Assembly (NCBI GenBank): GCA_018336195.1
Contig: JAGXQV010000141.1
Location: 1-43,787, forward strand
Direction: 5' to 3'
From: Sulfuricella sp.
Lineage (GTDB): Bacteria > Pseudomonadota > Gammaproteobacteria > Burkholderiales > Sulfuricellaceae
DNA length: 43,787 nt
A model generated the notes under the pieces. That model was not told where the DNA came from. It saw only the letters and a list, made by a program, of their open reading frames with translations, and made no database searches. This document shows, piece after piece, positions 9,527 through 17,911 of this stretch (position 1 is its first letter; every line of letters begins with the position of its first letter). The translations under genes were made by a program, and so were the position numbers.

Positions 9527-10249
9527 ATGGAAACCCCACCCTGCATACTGGTTGTCGATGACGACCGCGAAATCCGTACCCTGCTGGCCGAATACCTCGA
9601 TGCCAACCAATTCCGCACCCTCACCGCCGCCGATGGCGCGGGGATGTGGCGGGCGCTCGACAGCGCGCGCATCGATCTGATCGTGCTCGACCTCACCCTT
9701 CCCGGCGAGGATGGCCTGACCCTGTGCCGCAACCTGCGCGCCCGCTCGACGCTGCCGGTGGTCATGCTGACCGCGCGCGGCGAGCCGGTGGATCGCATCA
9801 TCGGCCTGGAAATGGGCGCCGACGATTACATGTCCAAGCCCTTCGAGCCGCGCGAACTGGTGGCGCGCATTCGCAACGTGTTGCGCCGCACCCAGTCCCT
9901 GCCGCCCAACCTGGAGCCGCCGCAGGCCAAGCGCATGTGCTTCGCCGGCTGGATCCTCGATCTAGCGGCGCGCCACCTGGTCAACCCAAGCAACATGCTG
10001 GTAATGCTCTCCGGCGCGGAATTCCGCCTGCTCAAGGTATTCCTCGATCATCCCAACCGGGTGCTCAATCGCGACCAACTGCTGAACCTCACCAAGGGCC
10101 ACGACGCCGACCCTTTCGACCGCTCCATCGACCTACAGGTCAGCCGCCTGCGCCAGAAACTCGGCGACGATGCCAAGGCTCCCAGCCTCATCAAGACCCT
10201 GCGCAACGAAGGCTATCTGCTGGCCGTGCCGGTCACCCTGGAAAAATGA
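9527..10249 (+). CDS. OmpR-family response regulator
   Basis: 240-residue transcription regulator. The receiver domain (5-118) has VVDDD, phosphoacceptor Asp55 in VLDLTLPGEDG, the switch Thr in LTARG, and the lysine in MSKPFEP. The winged-helix domain (about 135-232) contains LSGAEFRLLKVFLDHPNRVL and the recognition-helix region SIDLQVSRLRQKLGDD, ending in RNEGYLLAVPV. Start at ATG 9527; no strong Shine-Dalgarno is visible just upstream. The kinase gene begins 7 bases after the stop, so the pair is an operon. The divergent Spy-like gene is the obvious candidate target. Confidence 0.93.
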   Translation: METPPCILVVDDDREIRTLLAEYLDANQFRTLTAADGAGMWRALDSARIDLIVLDLTLPGEDGLTLCRNLRARSTLPVVMLTARGEPVDRIIGLEMGADDYMSKPFEPRELVARIRNVLRRTQSLPPNLEPPQAKRMCFAGWILDLAARHLVNPSNMLVMLSGAEFRLLKVFLDHPNRVLNRDQLLNLTKGHDADPFDRSIDLQVSRLRQKLGDDAKAPSLIKTLRNEGYLLAVPVTLEK

Positions 10250-10256
10250 GGTATTC

Positions 10257-11654
10257 ATGAGCGCTTTCTTCGGTTCGATGGTAGGGCGCGTCTTCCTGAT
10301 CCTGGTGGGCGGGATCCTCGCCACCGCCGCGCTCACCACGTTCATTGCCAACAGCGAGCGCCGCGAGCTGTTCACCCACATCCGCTCCCGCCATGCCGTG
10401 GATCGGCTCGAACAATTCATCCGCATCATCGAGGAAGTCCCGGCGGAAGCGCGGGGGCGGGTGATTGCCGCCGCCGGCCGGGGAGAGTATCGCATCGAGG
10501 CGAGCGACACCCCTGCCCAACAGGGAGAAGCGGCCCCGGATATCGAGGATGCCTTGGCGAAACGCTTCGGCACCGCGCGCCATTTCCGCGCCCGGCGCGT
10601 CGAATGCGCCAGCCCGGCCCACGACGGAGCGGAACACCGCCTGCCGGCATTCGCCGCCCCCCTGCCCTTCCGCCCCGCCGGCCCGCCCCCCCACAGCCAC
10701 GACAGATGCCTGGCGCTTTCGCTGACCATCAAGGATGGAACGCAGCTTAACGTTTCCTGGCAAAATCGCCGGGAAAACCGCGACGAGCCGCCCGGCGAGC
10801 CACCTCGCGCCCCCTGGCTTGGGCTGCTGCTGGTCTTTGCCGCGTGCCTCGGCCTACTCGCTTACATCGTGGCGCGCATGACCACCCGCCCCCTGGAACG
10901 GCTCGCCGACGCCGCCACCGAATTGGGCCGCGACATCAACCGCCCGCCCCTGCTCGAATCCGGTTCCACCGAAGTGCGCCATGCCGCCGCAGCCTTCAAC
11001 GCCATGCAGGCGCAATTGCGCCGCTACATCCAGGAACGCACCCAAATGCTCGCCGCCATCACCCACGACCTGCAAACCCCGCTCACCCGCATCCGTCTGC
11101 GCCTCGAAAAGGTCGGCGACCCGGAGTTGCAGACCCGCCTGCGGGAAGACCTGTCTGCCGTACAGGGCATGATCCGCGACGGACTCGACCTGGCGCGCAG
11201 CATGAATTCGGAAGAAACCCGCCAGCGCATCGACCTGGATTCCCTGCTCGACAGCGTCTGTGCCGACGCCACCGATGCCGGTCAGCAGGTCACCTTGAGC
11301 GGCCATACCGGTGCCGCGGTCACCGCGCAGCCCGGCGCCCTGCAGCGCTGCCTCACCAACCTCATCGACAACGCGGTGAAATACGGCGAACGCGCGGAAG
11401 TTTCAGCCACCCTCGCCGACGCACGGGTGATCGTGCGCATCCGCGACCACGGCCCCGGTATTCCCGAAGCAATGCTGGAAAAGGTCTTTGAACCTTTCTT
11501 CCGCCTCGAAGGTTCGCGTTCCCGCGATACCGGCGGCACCGGCATCGGCCTCACCATTGCCCGCAACATCGTCGAAAAACACGGCGGGACGCTATGCCTT
11601 CGCAATCTCCCCCACGGCGGGCTGGAAGCCGTGCTGGAATTGCCGACGGACTAA
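10257..11654 (+). CDS. EnvZ/CpxA-type sensor histidine kinase
   Basis: Inner-membrane kinase paired with the regulator at 9527. Start at ATG 10257 with GAGGT just before it; the frame is open further upstream but only inside the regulator gene. TM1 is about residues 11-31 and TM2 about 188-206, enclosing a periplasmic domain of about 155 residues. That domain contains His and Cys residues (ARRVECASPAHDGAEH and PPPHSHDRC) that could bind metal or sense redox state; this is only a suggestion. HAMP is about 207-260, the H-box ITHDLQTPLTRIRLRLE has His270, and the ATPase domain has CLTNLIDNAVKYG, RDHGPGIP and TGIGLTIARNI. 465 residues, complete. Confidence 0.93.
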   Translation: MSAFFGSMVGRVFLILVGGILATAALTTFIANSERRELFTHIRSRHAVDRLEQFIRIIEEVPAEARGRVIAAAGRGEYRIEASDTPAQQGEAAPDIEDALAKRFGTARHFRARRVECASPAHDGAEHRLPAFAAPLPFRPAGPPPHSHDRCLALSLTIKDGTQLNVSWQNRRENRDEPPGEPPRAPWLGLLLVFAACLGLLAYIVARMTTRPLERLADAATELGRDINRPPLLESGSTEVRHAAAAFNAMQAQLRRYIQERTQMLAAITHDLQTPLTRIRLRLEKVGDPELQTRLREDLSAVQGMIRDGLDLARSMNSEETRQRIDLDSLLDSVCADATDAGQQVTLSGHTGAAVTAQPGALQRCLTNLIDNAVKYGERAEVSATLADARVIVRIRDHGPGIPEAMLEKVFEPFFRLEGSRSRDTGGTGIGLTIARNIVEKHGGTLCLRNLPHGGLEAVLELPTD

Positions 11655-11734
11655 GCCAGCATTGCGCGCAGGTAGCCGCTCCCGGCGGATTTCGGTATGA
11701 TTTTCCCCATTCCAACCAAAATTGCAGGAAGATC

Positions 11735-12580
11735 GTGAAACTCCCCGCCGAATTGTCCGCCGCCCTACTCCGCAACGTCGAATCCGCCCTGGCCGAGGAT
11801 ATCGGTGCCGCCGATCTCACCGCGCAACTCATTCCCGCCCAGGAAAGCGCCCGCGCCAACGTCATCAGCCGCGAGGAGGCGGTGCTGTGCGGTACGCCGT
11901 GGTTCGACGAATGCTTCCGCAAGCTCGACGAGAAAGTGAAAATCCGCTGGTATGCCAAGGATGGCGAGAAGATCGCGCCCAACCAGATACTCTGCGAGAT
12001 CCGCGGTAACGCCCGCGCCCTGCTGAGCGCCGAGCGGCCCGCCCTGAATTTCCTGCAAACCCTGTCCGCCACGACCACCAACGTGCGCCGTTACGCCGAC
12101 GCCGTAGCCGGCACCGCGACACACATCATGGATACCCGCAAGACCTTGCCCGGCCTGCGCCTGGCCCAGAAGTACGCGGTCCGCTGCGGCGGCGGGATGA
12201 ACCAGCGAGCGGGCCTGTACGACGGCATCCTCATCAAGGAAAACCATATTCTGGCGGCAGGAGGCATTCCCCAAGTATTGCAGCAAGCGGCAAACATCGC
12301 CCCATCCGGTGCCACGATACAGATCGAGGTGGAGAGCCTCAAGGAACTGCAGATTGCCCTCGACGCCGGGGCCAAACTGATCCTGCTCGACAATTTCACC
12401 TTGAAGCGGTTGCGCGAGGCTGTCAGTCTCAATGCCAAACGGGCGATTTTGGAAGCATCCGGCGGCATCACCCTGAAAAACGTGCGCGCTGTCGCGGAAA
12501 CCGGGGTGGATCGCATCTCCATCGGTGCGCTCACCAAGGACGTCAAAGCGGTGGACTTGTCGATGCGTTTTCTCGACTGA
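11735..12580 (+). CDS. nadC: Nicotinate-nucleotide pyrophosphorylase (carboxylating)
   Basis: Quinolinate phosphoribosyltransferase: quinolinate plus PRPP gives nicotinate mononucleotide, CO2 and pyrophosphate in de novo NAD synthesis; cytosolic. Start chosen at GTG 11735 because CAGGAAG precedes it and the resulting 281 residues fit the family; the open frame extends upstream without a ribosome binding site. Family landmarks are present: AEDIGAADLTAQLIP near the start, SAERPALNFLQTLSATTT, HIMDTRKTLPGLRLAQKYAV, GGGMNQRAGLYDGILIKENH, and EASGGITLKNV...VDRISIGALTK at the end. It follows the kinase gene by 80 bases and may have its own promoter. nadA and nadB are not in the window. Confidence 0.97.
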   Translation: MKLPAELSAALLRNVESALAEDIGAADLTAQLIPAQESARANVISREEAVLCGTPWFDECFRKLDEKVKIRWYAKDGEKIAPNQILCEIRGNARALLSAERPALNFLQTLSATTTNVRRYADAVAGTATHIMDTRKTLPGLRLAQKYAVRCGGGMNQRAGLYDGILIKENHILAAGGIPQVLQQAANIAPSGATIQIEVESLKELQIALDAGAKLILLDNFTLKRLREAVSLNAKRAILEASGGITLKNVRAVAETGVDRISIGALTKDVKAVDLSMRFLD

Positions 12581-12604
12581 GCTTTATCCCGCCCAGTTCT
12601 GCAA

Positions 12605-12624
12605 GCTGGGGGGAATCCCCCAGC
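12605..12624. terminator. Hairpin between convergent nadC and AEC genes
   Basis: GCTGGGGG-GAAT-CCCCCAGC is a perfect 8-bp stem with a 4-base loop, placed between the stops of nadC (12580) and the convergent permease gene (12630). There is no run of T on either side, so it is not a classic intrinsic terminator; it may block or stabilise 3' ends in both directions. Confidence 0.45.
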
Positions 12625-12629
12625 CTGTC

Positions 12630-13535
12630 TCAAATCCCTCGCATCATCCACCACCACCCGGTCAGGGTGAAAAACGCCAGCACCAGCCCCACCGCCACCA
12701 TCAAGTTGGCGAGCTGGGGGTCGAGATCGTGCTCGCCGGCGATGATGCCAGCGGTAATCATGGGCGGCATGGCCGCTTCGAAGAGGGTCACCTGGATCAC
12801 CTGTCCGCCCGCCCCGAGGATCTCCACGTACAGGAGATATAACACCAGAGGCGCAAGAAGCAGTTTGAAAGCCAGCCCTGCCGCGAGATTGCGCCCATTG
12901 CCGGCGATATGCCCGAGATGCAGTTGGTAGCCCACGGAAACCAGGGCCAGCGGCGCCAAGGTATCGCCGAGGCGCTTCAGCACCGTAACCGCCCACCCCG
13001 GATAATCGACGGGAATCAGCGCCAACGCGATCATCACGGCGATAAACGGCGGGAACAGGACGATTTTACGAATGATGGTACTGGCCGTGGTCGCGCCGGA
13101 AGAATAGAGATTGGCGACGATGATCCCGAAGATCGACAGCACCAGGAATGAGCCGAGTTGATCGACGATGATGCCGGTGGCGATGCCTTCCTTGCCGTAA
13201 AAGGTTTCAATCATCGGCAGCCCGAAAAACGAGGTATTGCCCAGCCCGCCGGTAAGCATCAGCGCGCCGATGGTGGCGCGGGGCAGCCGCCAGGCTTTGC
13301 CGAGCATCCAGAAAAATCCCGCCGCCATGGCGAAATGCAGCCAGGCCATGCTCGCCGCCAGGGCGTAGCTGGGATTCCAGCGCAAGTCGTGAACATACAG
13401 GAGGGTCAGGGCCGGCAGCGATATGTGGATGATAAAGCTGTTGAATGCCGCCGGTCCCTTGTCGGACAGCCGCCCGCTACGGCGCAACAGCATTCCCGCG
13501 ACGAAACACACGACGAGGAGTATCAGGTTGGTCAT
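12630..13535 (-). CDS. AEC-family permease
   Basis: Inner-membrane transporter of the auxin efflux carrier family, whose bacterial members move organic acids such as malonate or malate. 301 residues with about ten hydrophobic segments in a 5+5 arrangement. Landmarks seen are LTGGLGNTSFFGLPMIETFYG in the first half and FEAAMPPMITAGIIAGEHDLDPQLANLMV in the second, both typical of the family. Start at ATG 13535; no strong ribosome binding site is visible. It converges on nadC and is divergent from the unknown gene at 13659. The substrate cannot be predicted. Confidence 0.9.
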   Translation of the reverse strand: MTNLILLVVCFVAGMLLRRSGRLSDKGPAAFNSFIIHISLPALTLLYVHDLRWNPSYALAASMAWLHFAMAAGFFWMLGKAWRLPRATIGALMLTGGLGNTSFFGLPMIETFYGKEGIATGIIVDQLGSFLVLSIFGIIVANLYSSGATTASTIIRKIVLFPPFIAVMIALALIPVDYPGWAVTVLKRLGDTLAPLALVSVGYQLHLGHIAGNGRNLAAGLAFKLLLAPLVLYLLYVEILGAGGQVIQVTLFEAAMPPMITAGIIAGEHDLDPQLANLMVAVGLVLAFFTLTGWWWMMRGI

Positions 13536-13614
13536 GTTGACGAAAATATCAGGGGAAAGGCCGACATTATAGCGTTGCCGGGCAGCGCGAGATTCCCCAA
13601 AGCAATGACAAATG

Positions 13615-13641
13615 AATTATGATTTCGGTTATCTCATAATT
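13615..13641. promoter_or_regulatory. Inverted repeat, possible operator
   Basis: AATTATGA (13615-13622), an 11-base spacer, then TCATAATT (13634-13641): a perfect 8-bp inverted repeat in an AT-rich patch 17 bases before the start of the 13659 gene and in the divergent region with the permease gene. It could bind a dimeric repressor or form a hairpin in the leader. The cognate protein is unknown. Confidence 0.35.
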
Positions 13642-13658
13642 TTCACTACGACCCGTTC

Positions 13659-14573
13659 ATGAGTTCCAATACCGAAAACTTCCTCCGCATGTGCATCGAG
13701 GAATTGGGCATCGCCAAAAAAGTCCTGCTGGAAGACATTGCCTACAGTTACGAAAAATGGCAAAGCTATCCGCATTTTTCCGCCTATACCGGCGAAGGCG
13801 CCACGACCGCCTGGATCGGCCCCATCGAACCCGGCGAACCGCTTCCCGACGGACGCCGGATGCCGCTCGGCCCGGTACCTTTCTTCGGTTTTGTCGAAGA
13901 CCCGCAGGGGCGCATGTTCAGCTTCCGCAGCAGCGAACGGCGGCCTTTCGAGGACAGCGATTTCCATCTAATTCTCAACCATCTCAAGCGGGACATCGAA
14001 CTCGACGAGAAATCCCTGCCGGTTTATTTCCAGAAAATGTACCGCCTGCATCTCACCATGGAAGACTACGCCCTGGATAGCAACAAGGTTCCGTTCGATT
14101 GGAACGACGTAGCGATATGGAATCTGCGCTGGATCATCAAGGGTCTGGACATGGAGTCGCCGCAGAAAAAGCGCATTTTTCAGCACATCTGCGACGCACT
14201 AAGCGAGGAATGGACAGCCCTGCAACAGACCACCCAGAGCAAATGGGATCAGGACAGGCTGGCGCTACTGAAACTCGACGATTCGGCGACTTACAGCGAC
14301 TACCTGCGCTTTGGCCAACTTGCCGAGAAAATAGAGGCCACTGCGCTGAAAGATTTCGCACGTTTCCCCTGGGCCATCGGGGTAGTCAACGGCAAATCGG
14401 CACTTCCCGAGCGCACCCGCTTCCAGATCGACAAGGCTTTGCAACAAGGCACCCAGCTTGAAACGGCGTTGCTCACGGCACTCAACGTTTCGGCGGACAC
14501 CCTGCAAAAGCTGGCTGGAAAAAAACTCGGGGAATTGGCGGGCGACCCGCTCAAGGCGCTGGAAAAGCTATAA
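13659..14573 (+). CDS. Conserved-looking protein of unknown function
   Basis: 304-residue soluble protein that I do not recognise. No signal peptide, membrane segment or nucleotide-binding motif is visible. It is acidic and mostly helical. The N-terminal part (about 1-105) has YPHFSAYTGEGATTAWIGP and FFGFVEDPQGRMFSFRSSER; the middle is rich in Trp, Asp and Lys (VPFDWNDVAIWNLRWIIKGL); the C-terminal part has repeated LQxxTQ and leucine-rich helices ending DPLKALEKL. Start at ATG 13659 lacks a clear Shine-Dalgarno. The coding pattern matches its neighbours, so it is probably real. It converges on the kinase gene at 14592, 18 bases apart; no functional link is evident. Confidence 0.8.
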   Translation: MSSNTENFLRMCIEELGIAKKVLLEDIAYSYEKWQSYPHFSAYTGEGATTAWIGPIEPGEPLPDGRRMPLGPVPFFGFVEDPQGRMFSFRSSERRPFEDSDFHLILNHLKRDIELDEKSLPVYFQKMYRLHLTMEDYALDSNKVPFDWNDVAIWNLRWIIKGLDMESPQKKRIFQHICDALSEEWTALQQTTQSKWDQDRLALLKLDDSATYSDYLRFGQLAEKIEATALKDFARFPWAIGVVNGKSALPERTRFQIDKALQQGTQLETALLTALNVSADTLQKLAGKKLGELAGDPLKALEKL

Positions 14574-14591
14574 CGCCGGTTTGTCGCCGGA

Positions 14592-15227
14592 TTATTTAGG
14601 CAGCCACAAGGCGAATTCCGCCCCGTCCGCGTTACGGCGCCTCACCTGTCCGCCGTGGGCGGCGGCGATGTGGTCGCTGAACAACAGCCCCAGACCGGTA
14701 CCGCGCTTGTCGTCAGGACTCGCCAATTCGGGGCGATAGCCAGGCAGGTCGGGATATCCCGGTCCATCGTCGCGCGCCACGAAAACCAGCCCGCCGTCTT
14801 CTTCGCGGCACCCCAACACAATTTGGCTACGGGCGAACTTCCCCGCGTTGTGAACGGCATTCATCAGCACCTGGGAAACCAGGTAGCGATCCATGAACCA
14901 GAATGGCACGTTTTCGGCTTCGTTGCGCACCACCAAGCTAATGCCGGAGGGCAGCAGGAGCTGGATCTCCGATGCCGCTTCGTCAAGAAACTCGCCGGGA
15001 TTACAGGCTTGCGAATCGACGGAAAGGTTCTGGCTGCCGCCTTTCTGGAGAATGAGGATCTGGATCAGGCGGTTTTGCATGACCTGCGACAGCGCATGCA
15101 TTTTGCCCACCGCCTCGTCGGGATGCTCGCGATAATAGCTGGACAGGTTAAGGCTCAGTTCACCCAGCATGTTTTTTACTTCGTGAACAGCGGTCGCCAT
15201 TACGGTTTCAAAGCGCAGTTCAGACAT
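14592..15227 (-). CDS. Soluble histidine kinase without sensor domain
   Basis: 211-residue cytoplasmic kinase-like protein with only dimerisation/phosphoacceptor and ATPase parts. The H-box is ATAVHEVKNMLGELSLNLSS with His15, very close to the N-terminus. The ATPase domain has VLMNAVHNAGKFARS (N-box), ARDDGPGYPDLPG (G1) and GTGLGLLFSDHIAAAHGG (G2). With no input domain it may act on, or be scaffolded by, another protein. Its start overlaps the end of the REC-TPR gene by 8 bases, so the two are translationally coupled and probably form a two-component pair in which the TPR protein gathers inputs. Start ATG 15227. Confidence 0.87.
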   Translation of the reverse strand: MSELRFETVMATAVHEVKNMLGELSLNLSSYYREHPDEAVGKMHALSQVMQNRLIQILILQKGGSQNLSVDSQACNPGEFLDEAASEIQLLLPSGISLVVRNEAENVPFWFMDRYLVSQVLMNAVHNAGKFARSQIVLGCREEDGGLVFVARDDGPGYPDLPGYRPELASPDDKRGTGLGLLFSDHIAAAHGGQVRRRNADGAEFALWLPK

Positions 15228-16818
15228 TGGCGGAACTCTCCAGCTTCTGGCGTAGATCGCGGGCTTGGCCCAGGCTCTTGTGATGCGGCGCCAAGGAAGT
15301 TGCCTTGGCGAGATAACTGTCCACCAAGGCCAATGTTTCCGGATTCGCGCCGGTCTTGCGCATGCTCAGGATCATCACGGAAGCCGCATTGAGGAGGATC
15401 GTGACGTTGTCCGGCAAATGTTTCACCGCGTCGACCAACAACGCAGCGGCTTCCTCCAGCTTGCCTTCGCGGGCCAGCAACACCCCCTGGTTGTTGAGCG
15501 CCACCACTTCGTCGGCGGCCTTGGCGACCATCTCCTTGGCCCCTTCTGCCAAGCCGATGCCTTCCATCATCTTGACCGCGCTGTCCTTGAGAGCGGTGTC
15601 GTCGTGATTGCTCTTGATGGTTTCCTTGACCAGGCGCTCGCCGGATTCGCGGTCGCCGATCAGGAAAGCCGCCTTGGCAAGGTCCAGCTTGACGGCCGCC
15701 GGCACATTCGCAGAATCGGCAAGTAGCGGTTCCAGCAGGGCTTTGGCCTGGGCCGGCTTGCCTTCCTTTTGCCACGACATGGCCTTGTAAATGCCGACCT
15801 GGGTCTTGAGTTCCGGGGATTCCTTGAAACGCTGGCCAACCATGTCCAACACCTCGCGCGCCTTCTCGGTATCGCCCTTTTCGATATGGACGGAAGAAAG
15901 CATGGTGTAGTCTTCCGCTTCCTTGAAATAGGAATAACGGCCCCGTTCGACCACTTCGGAAAGGTATTTCTCGGCCTTGTCGTAGTCGCCGCTTTCCAGG
16001 GCCAGCCGCCCCACGGTTTTCTGGCGATGCATAACGGGAGCCACTTCCAGGGCTTTTTCGACCAGTTTTTGGGCGGTGTCCCTATCGCCTTTCTCGGAGA
16101 GCATCTCCGCGAGCATGTCGTAACCGGCCAAGTATTCGCCATGTTCGCCGAGCAGACCGGCCAGCAGGTATTGTCCTTGCTCCAGATCGCCCATCCCCTT
16201 GAGCGCTTTGACCTTGCCCATGGTCGCCCAGGGAATTTCCTTGAGCGCGAGAATTTCATCGAAGACCTTGAGTGCGTCAGCATAGCGGTCCATCTTGAGC
16301 AGTGTCTCGCCCTTCAGGCGCATGGCATCCACCCAATACTTGTTTTTGGTCTCGACCAGCGGCTCCACTTTCTTCAGCGCCACGTCCAGCAAATCGTCGT
16401 CGAGCGCGACGAAAACATCATGAAAATAATCCTTCTTCTCCGATAGGGCGACCACCCGTTTGCCCAGCACTTCGGCGGTGAACGGCTTGACCAGATAATC
16501 GTCGGGAAGGAAATCGGCTGCCGCCACGATGCGATCCTGGCTACGTTCGGCGGTGACGATGATGAACAGCGATTTGTGGCTGATGATCTTGGAGCGGCGC
16601 ACCAGTTCGAGCAACTGTTGCCCGTCGGTCTCATCCCCCAGGTAGTAGTCGCACAGGATCAGGTCGTAAAAACGGGCGCGCATTTTTTCGACGGCCTCGC
16701 GCGCGCTCGACGCCATGTCACAAGTTTCGATACCCAACGAACCGATGGTGGTGCGCAAGGAAGAGCGCATCCCCACCAGATCGTCGATCACCAGAGCTTT
16801 CTTGCCTTTTAGATACAT
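15220..16818 (-). CDS. Response regulator with TPR output (REC-TPR)
   Basis: 532 residues from ATG 16818 (MYLKGKKALVIDD). The open frame runs further upstream but those residues do not fit a receiver start. The receiver domain (about 6-122) has VIDD, phosphoacceptor Asp57 in ILCDYYLGDETDG, and the lysine in YLVKPFTAE. The rest (about 125-525) is helical and made of TPR-like pairs, for example YWVDAMRLKGETLLKMDRY, ALNNQGVLLAREGKLEEAA and NVTILLNAASVMI. No DNA-binding or enzymatic output is present, so phosphorylation probably controls protein-protein contact. It is coupled to the sensorless kinase at 14592 and divergent from a PilZ gene, which suggests a link with c-di-GMP or surface behaviour (inference). 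Confidence 0.88.
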   Translation of the reverse strand: MYLKGKKALVIDDLVGMRSSLRTTIGSLGIETCDMASSAREAVEKMRARFYDLILCDYYLGDETDGQQLLELVRRSKIISHKSLFIIVTAERSQDRIVAAADFLPDDYLVKPFTAEVLGKRVVALSEKKDYFHDVFVALDDDLLDVALKKVEPLVETKNKYWVDAMRLKGETLLKMDRYADALKVFDEILALKEIPWATMGKVKALKGMGDLEQGQYLLAGLLGEHGEYLAGYDMLAEMLSEKGDRDTAQKLVEKALEVAPVMHRQKTVGRLALESGDYDKAEKYLSEVVERGRYSYFKEAEDYTMLSSVHIEKGDTEKAREVLDMVGQRFKESPELKTQVGIYKAMSWQKEGKPAQAKALLEPLLADSANVPAAVKLDLAKAAFLIGDRESGERLVKETIKSNHDDTALKDSAVKMMEGIGLAEGAKEMVAKAADEVVALNNQGVLLAREGKLEEAAALLVDAVKHLPDNVTILLNAASVMILSMRKTGANPETLALVDSYLAKATSLAPHHKSLGQARDLRQKLESSANV

Positions 16819-16931
16819 TCCGGAGCCTAATGGATTAGAATTACAATATTGGAGGAATTTTAGCAGATAGGCCGGCAATATTCCCTTGTCTTAAATCTTC
16901 ATCAAAAATAATCTAGAGAAACTCAAATTTA

Positions 16932-17450
16932 ATGTCCGACGACAAGCCTTCCATTGAAAGCCTGGTTTCTTCGCTGCTCGAATCCAGCAAGGAAAAAAAG
17001 CAGGAAGATAAGCAGACAGAAAAACAGGAAAAAAAAGCCGATGCCGCGCCGAAAAAAGCGGCCTTTCAGCCAAAAAAGCCCGACGTTTCTGAACGGCGCG
17101 AGTACACCCGCTTCCACGCCAAGTGGCGAGTCGCCATCGTGCACCGCAACCCCGACGGAGAAAACATCCATCACGGCGTCACCAAGGACATCTCGATGGG
17201 GGGAGTTTCCATTCTGCTCGAAAACAATCTGTATATCAGTGATTTGATCACGGTACTGATCCAGATTCCCAACCAGTCATTCAAAGGTGGTTCTCGCGTG
17301 CTGGAAGTCAAATGCCGGATGGTCATGACGGTTTACGATGGCTCGGCCCGCAAATTCCGCGCCGGTGTCGAATTCAAGGAATTCGTAAAGAAAGACGATC
17401 GAGTATTCCTGGAAAGCCATCTCGCCAACAACAAGCATCCGATCCCCTGA
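16932..17450 (+). CDS. PilZ-domain c-di-GMP receptor
   Basis: 172-residue cytoplasmic protein. The first 50 residues are a highly charged Lys/Glu/Gln tail, low complexity and probably disordered. The PilZ domain (about 54-165) has the RxxxR motif as R56-EYT-R60 and the second motif DISMGGVSI (86-94), the residues that bind c-di-GMP in the family, so binding is expected. Start ATG 16932 has only a weak AGAGAA upstream. It is divergent from the REC-TPR gene with 113 bases between, and lies in a neighbourhood with two GGDEF proteins that could supply its ligand. The output partner is unknown. Confidence 0.92.
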   Translation: MSDDKPSIESLVSSLLESSKEKKQEDKQTEKQEKKADAAPKKAAFQPKKPDVSERREYTRFHAKWRVAIVHRNPDGENIHHGVTKDISMGGVSILLENNLYISDLITVLIQIPNQSFKGGSRVLEVKCRMVMTVYDGSARKFRAGVEFKEFVKKDDRVFLESHLANNKHPIP

Positions 17451-17463
17451 CGCGACAAGACCT

Positions 17464-17495
17464 GCCCGGGCCTCGTCGTGTCGAGGTTACCGGGC
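17464..17495 (+). terminator. Two-part stem-loop after the PilZ gene
   Basis: Outer arms GCCCGG (17464-17469) and CCGGGC (17490-17495) enclose inner arms CCTCG (17471-17475) and CGAGG (17482-17486) with a 6-base loop. It begins 13 bases after the PilZ stop codon, the usual place for a transcription end. No T run follows, so it may be Rho-assisted or an RNA 3' stabiliser. Confidence 0.45.
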
Positions 17496-17498
17496 GGT

Positions 17499-17609
17499 TC
17501 AACGAATTCCCCACACCGATCCGGCATTTCCCCCCGCGACAAGATCGGCACCCGCCGCCTTGATGTCGTTCCTGTAGCCATGCAACGACGCCGCCTCTCG
17601 TAAAAGCAT
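17499..17609 (-). CDS. Possible 36-residue mini-ORF
   Basis: Begins ATG 17609 (MLLREAASLHGYRNDIKAAG) and ends at TGA 17499-17501, with GGGGA 5 bases before the start. Codon choice resembles the surrounding genes, and the same frame stays open for about 27 codons further upstream without a start, so it may be the remnant 3' end of a lost gene. I do not recognise the peptide. Low confidence. Confidence 0.2.
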   Translation of the reverse strand: MLLREAASLHGYRNDIKAAGADLVAGGNAGSVWGIR

Positions 17610-17749
17610 TGAAATCCCCGATTGCGCCGGCTCACTTTGCCAAACGGCAACTACATGCCTCCATACAGTATTTCCCCCCCAGGAATACGGTGTTCACCCC
17701 AGTTTCTTTTCCTCTATTGCGACTAACCTGAAGCAAACGTTGATCGCAA

Positions 17750-17773
17750 GCATTAAAGCGCACTTTTTAATGC
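17750..17773. repeat. Inverted repeat in the GGDEF-EAL leader region
   Basis: GCATTAAA (17750-17757), an 8-base loop, then TTTAATGC (17766-17773). A perfect 8-bp inverted repeat about 210 bases before the GGDEF-EAL start codon. It could be an operator or a leader hairpin; the stem is AT-rich and weak as RNA. Confidence 0.3.
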
Positions 17774-17845
17774 CTGTTACTGCAGGGCTGTCCGTAAAAA
17801 CCGTGGCGTCGGGTCACGTCTACGAATAGCCAGGAAGTTGAAACC

Positions 17846-17911
17846 ATGAACACGATGAACATCGAAACGAATCAAGTCTATTCACACAAACCCGCCCAAC
17901 TCAACGGATAG
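17846..17911 (+). CDS. Possible 21-residue leader ORF
   Basis: ATG 17846 is preceded by AGGAAG at 8-base spacing and encodes MNTMNIETNQVYSHKPAQLN plus one glycine before TAG 17909-17911. It lies 69 bases upstream of the GGDEF-EAL gene on the same strand, so it could be a leader peptide or a small protein. Nothing in the peptide suggests attenuation. Low confidence. Confidence 0.25.
   Translation: MNTMNIETNQVYSHKPAQLNG

Noticed and set aside
12605-12624. Intrinsic terminators at the hairpins 12605, 17464, 35510 and 37792
   Set aside because: The stems are good but none is followed by a T run, so they are reported only as moderate-confidence candidates and not as proven terminators.
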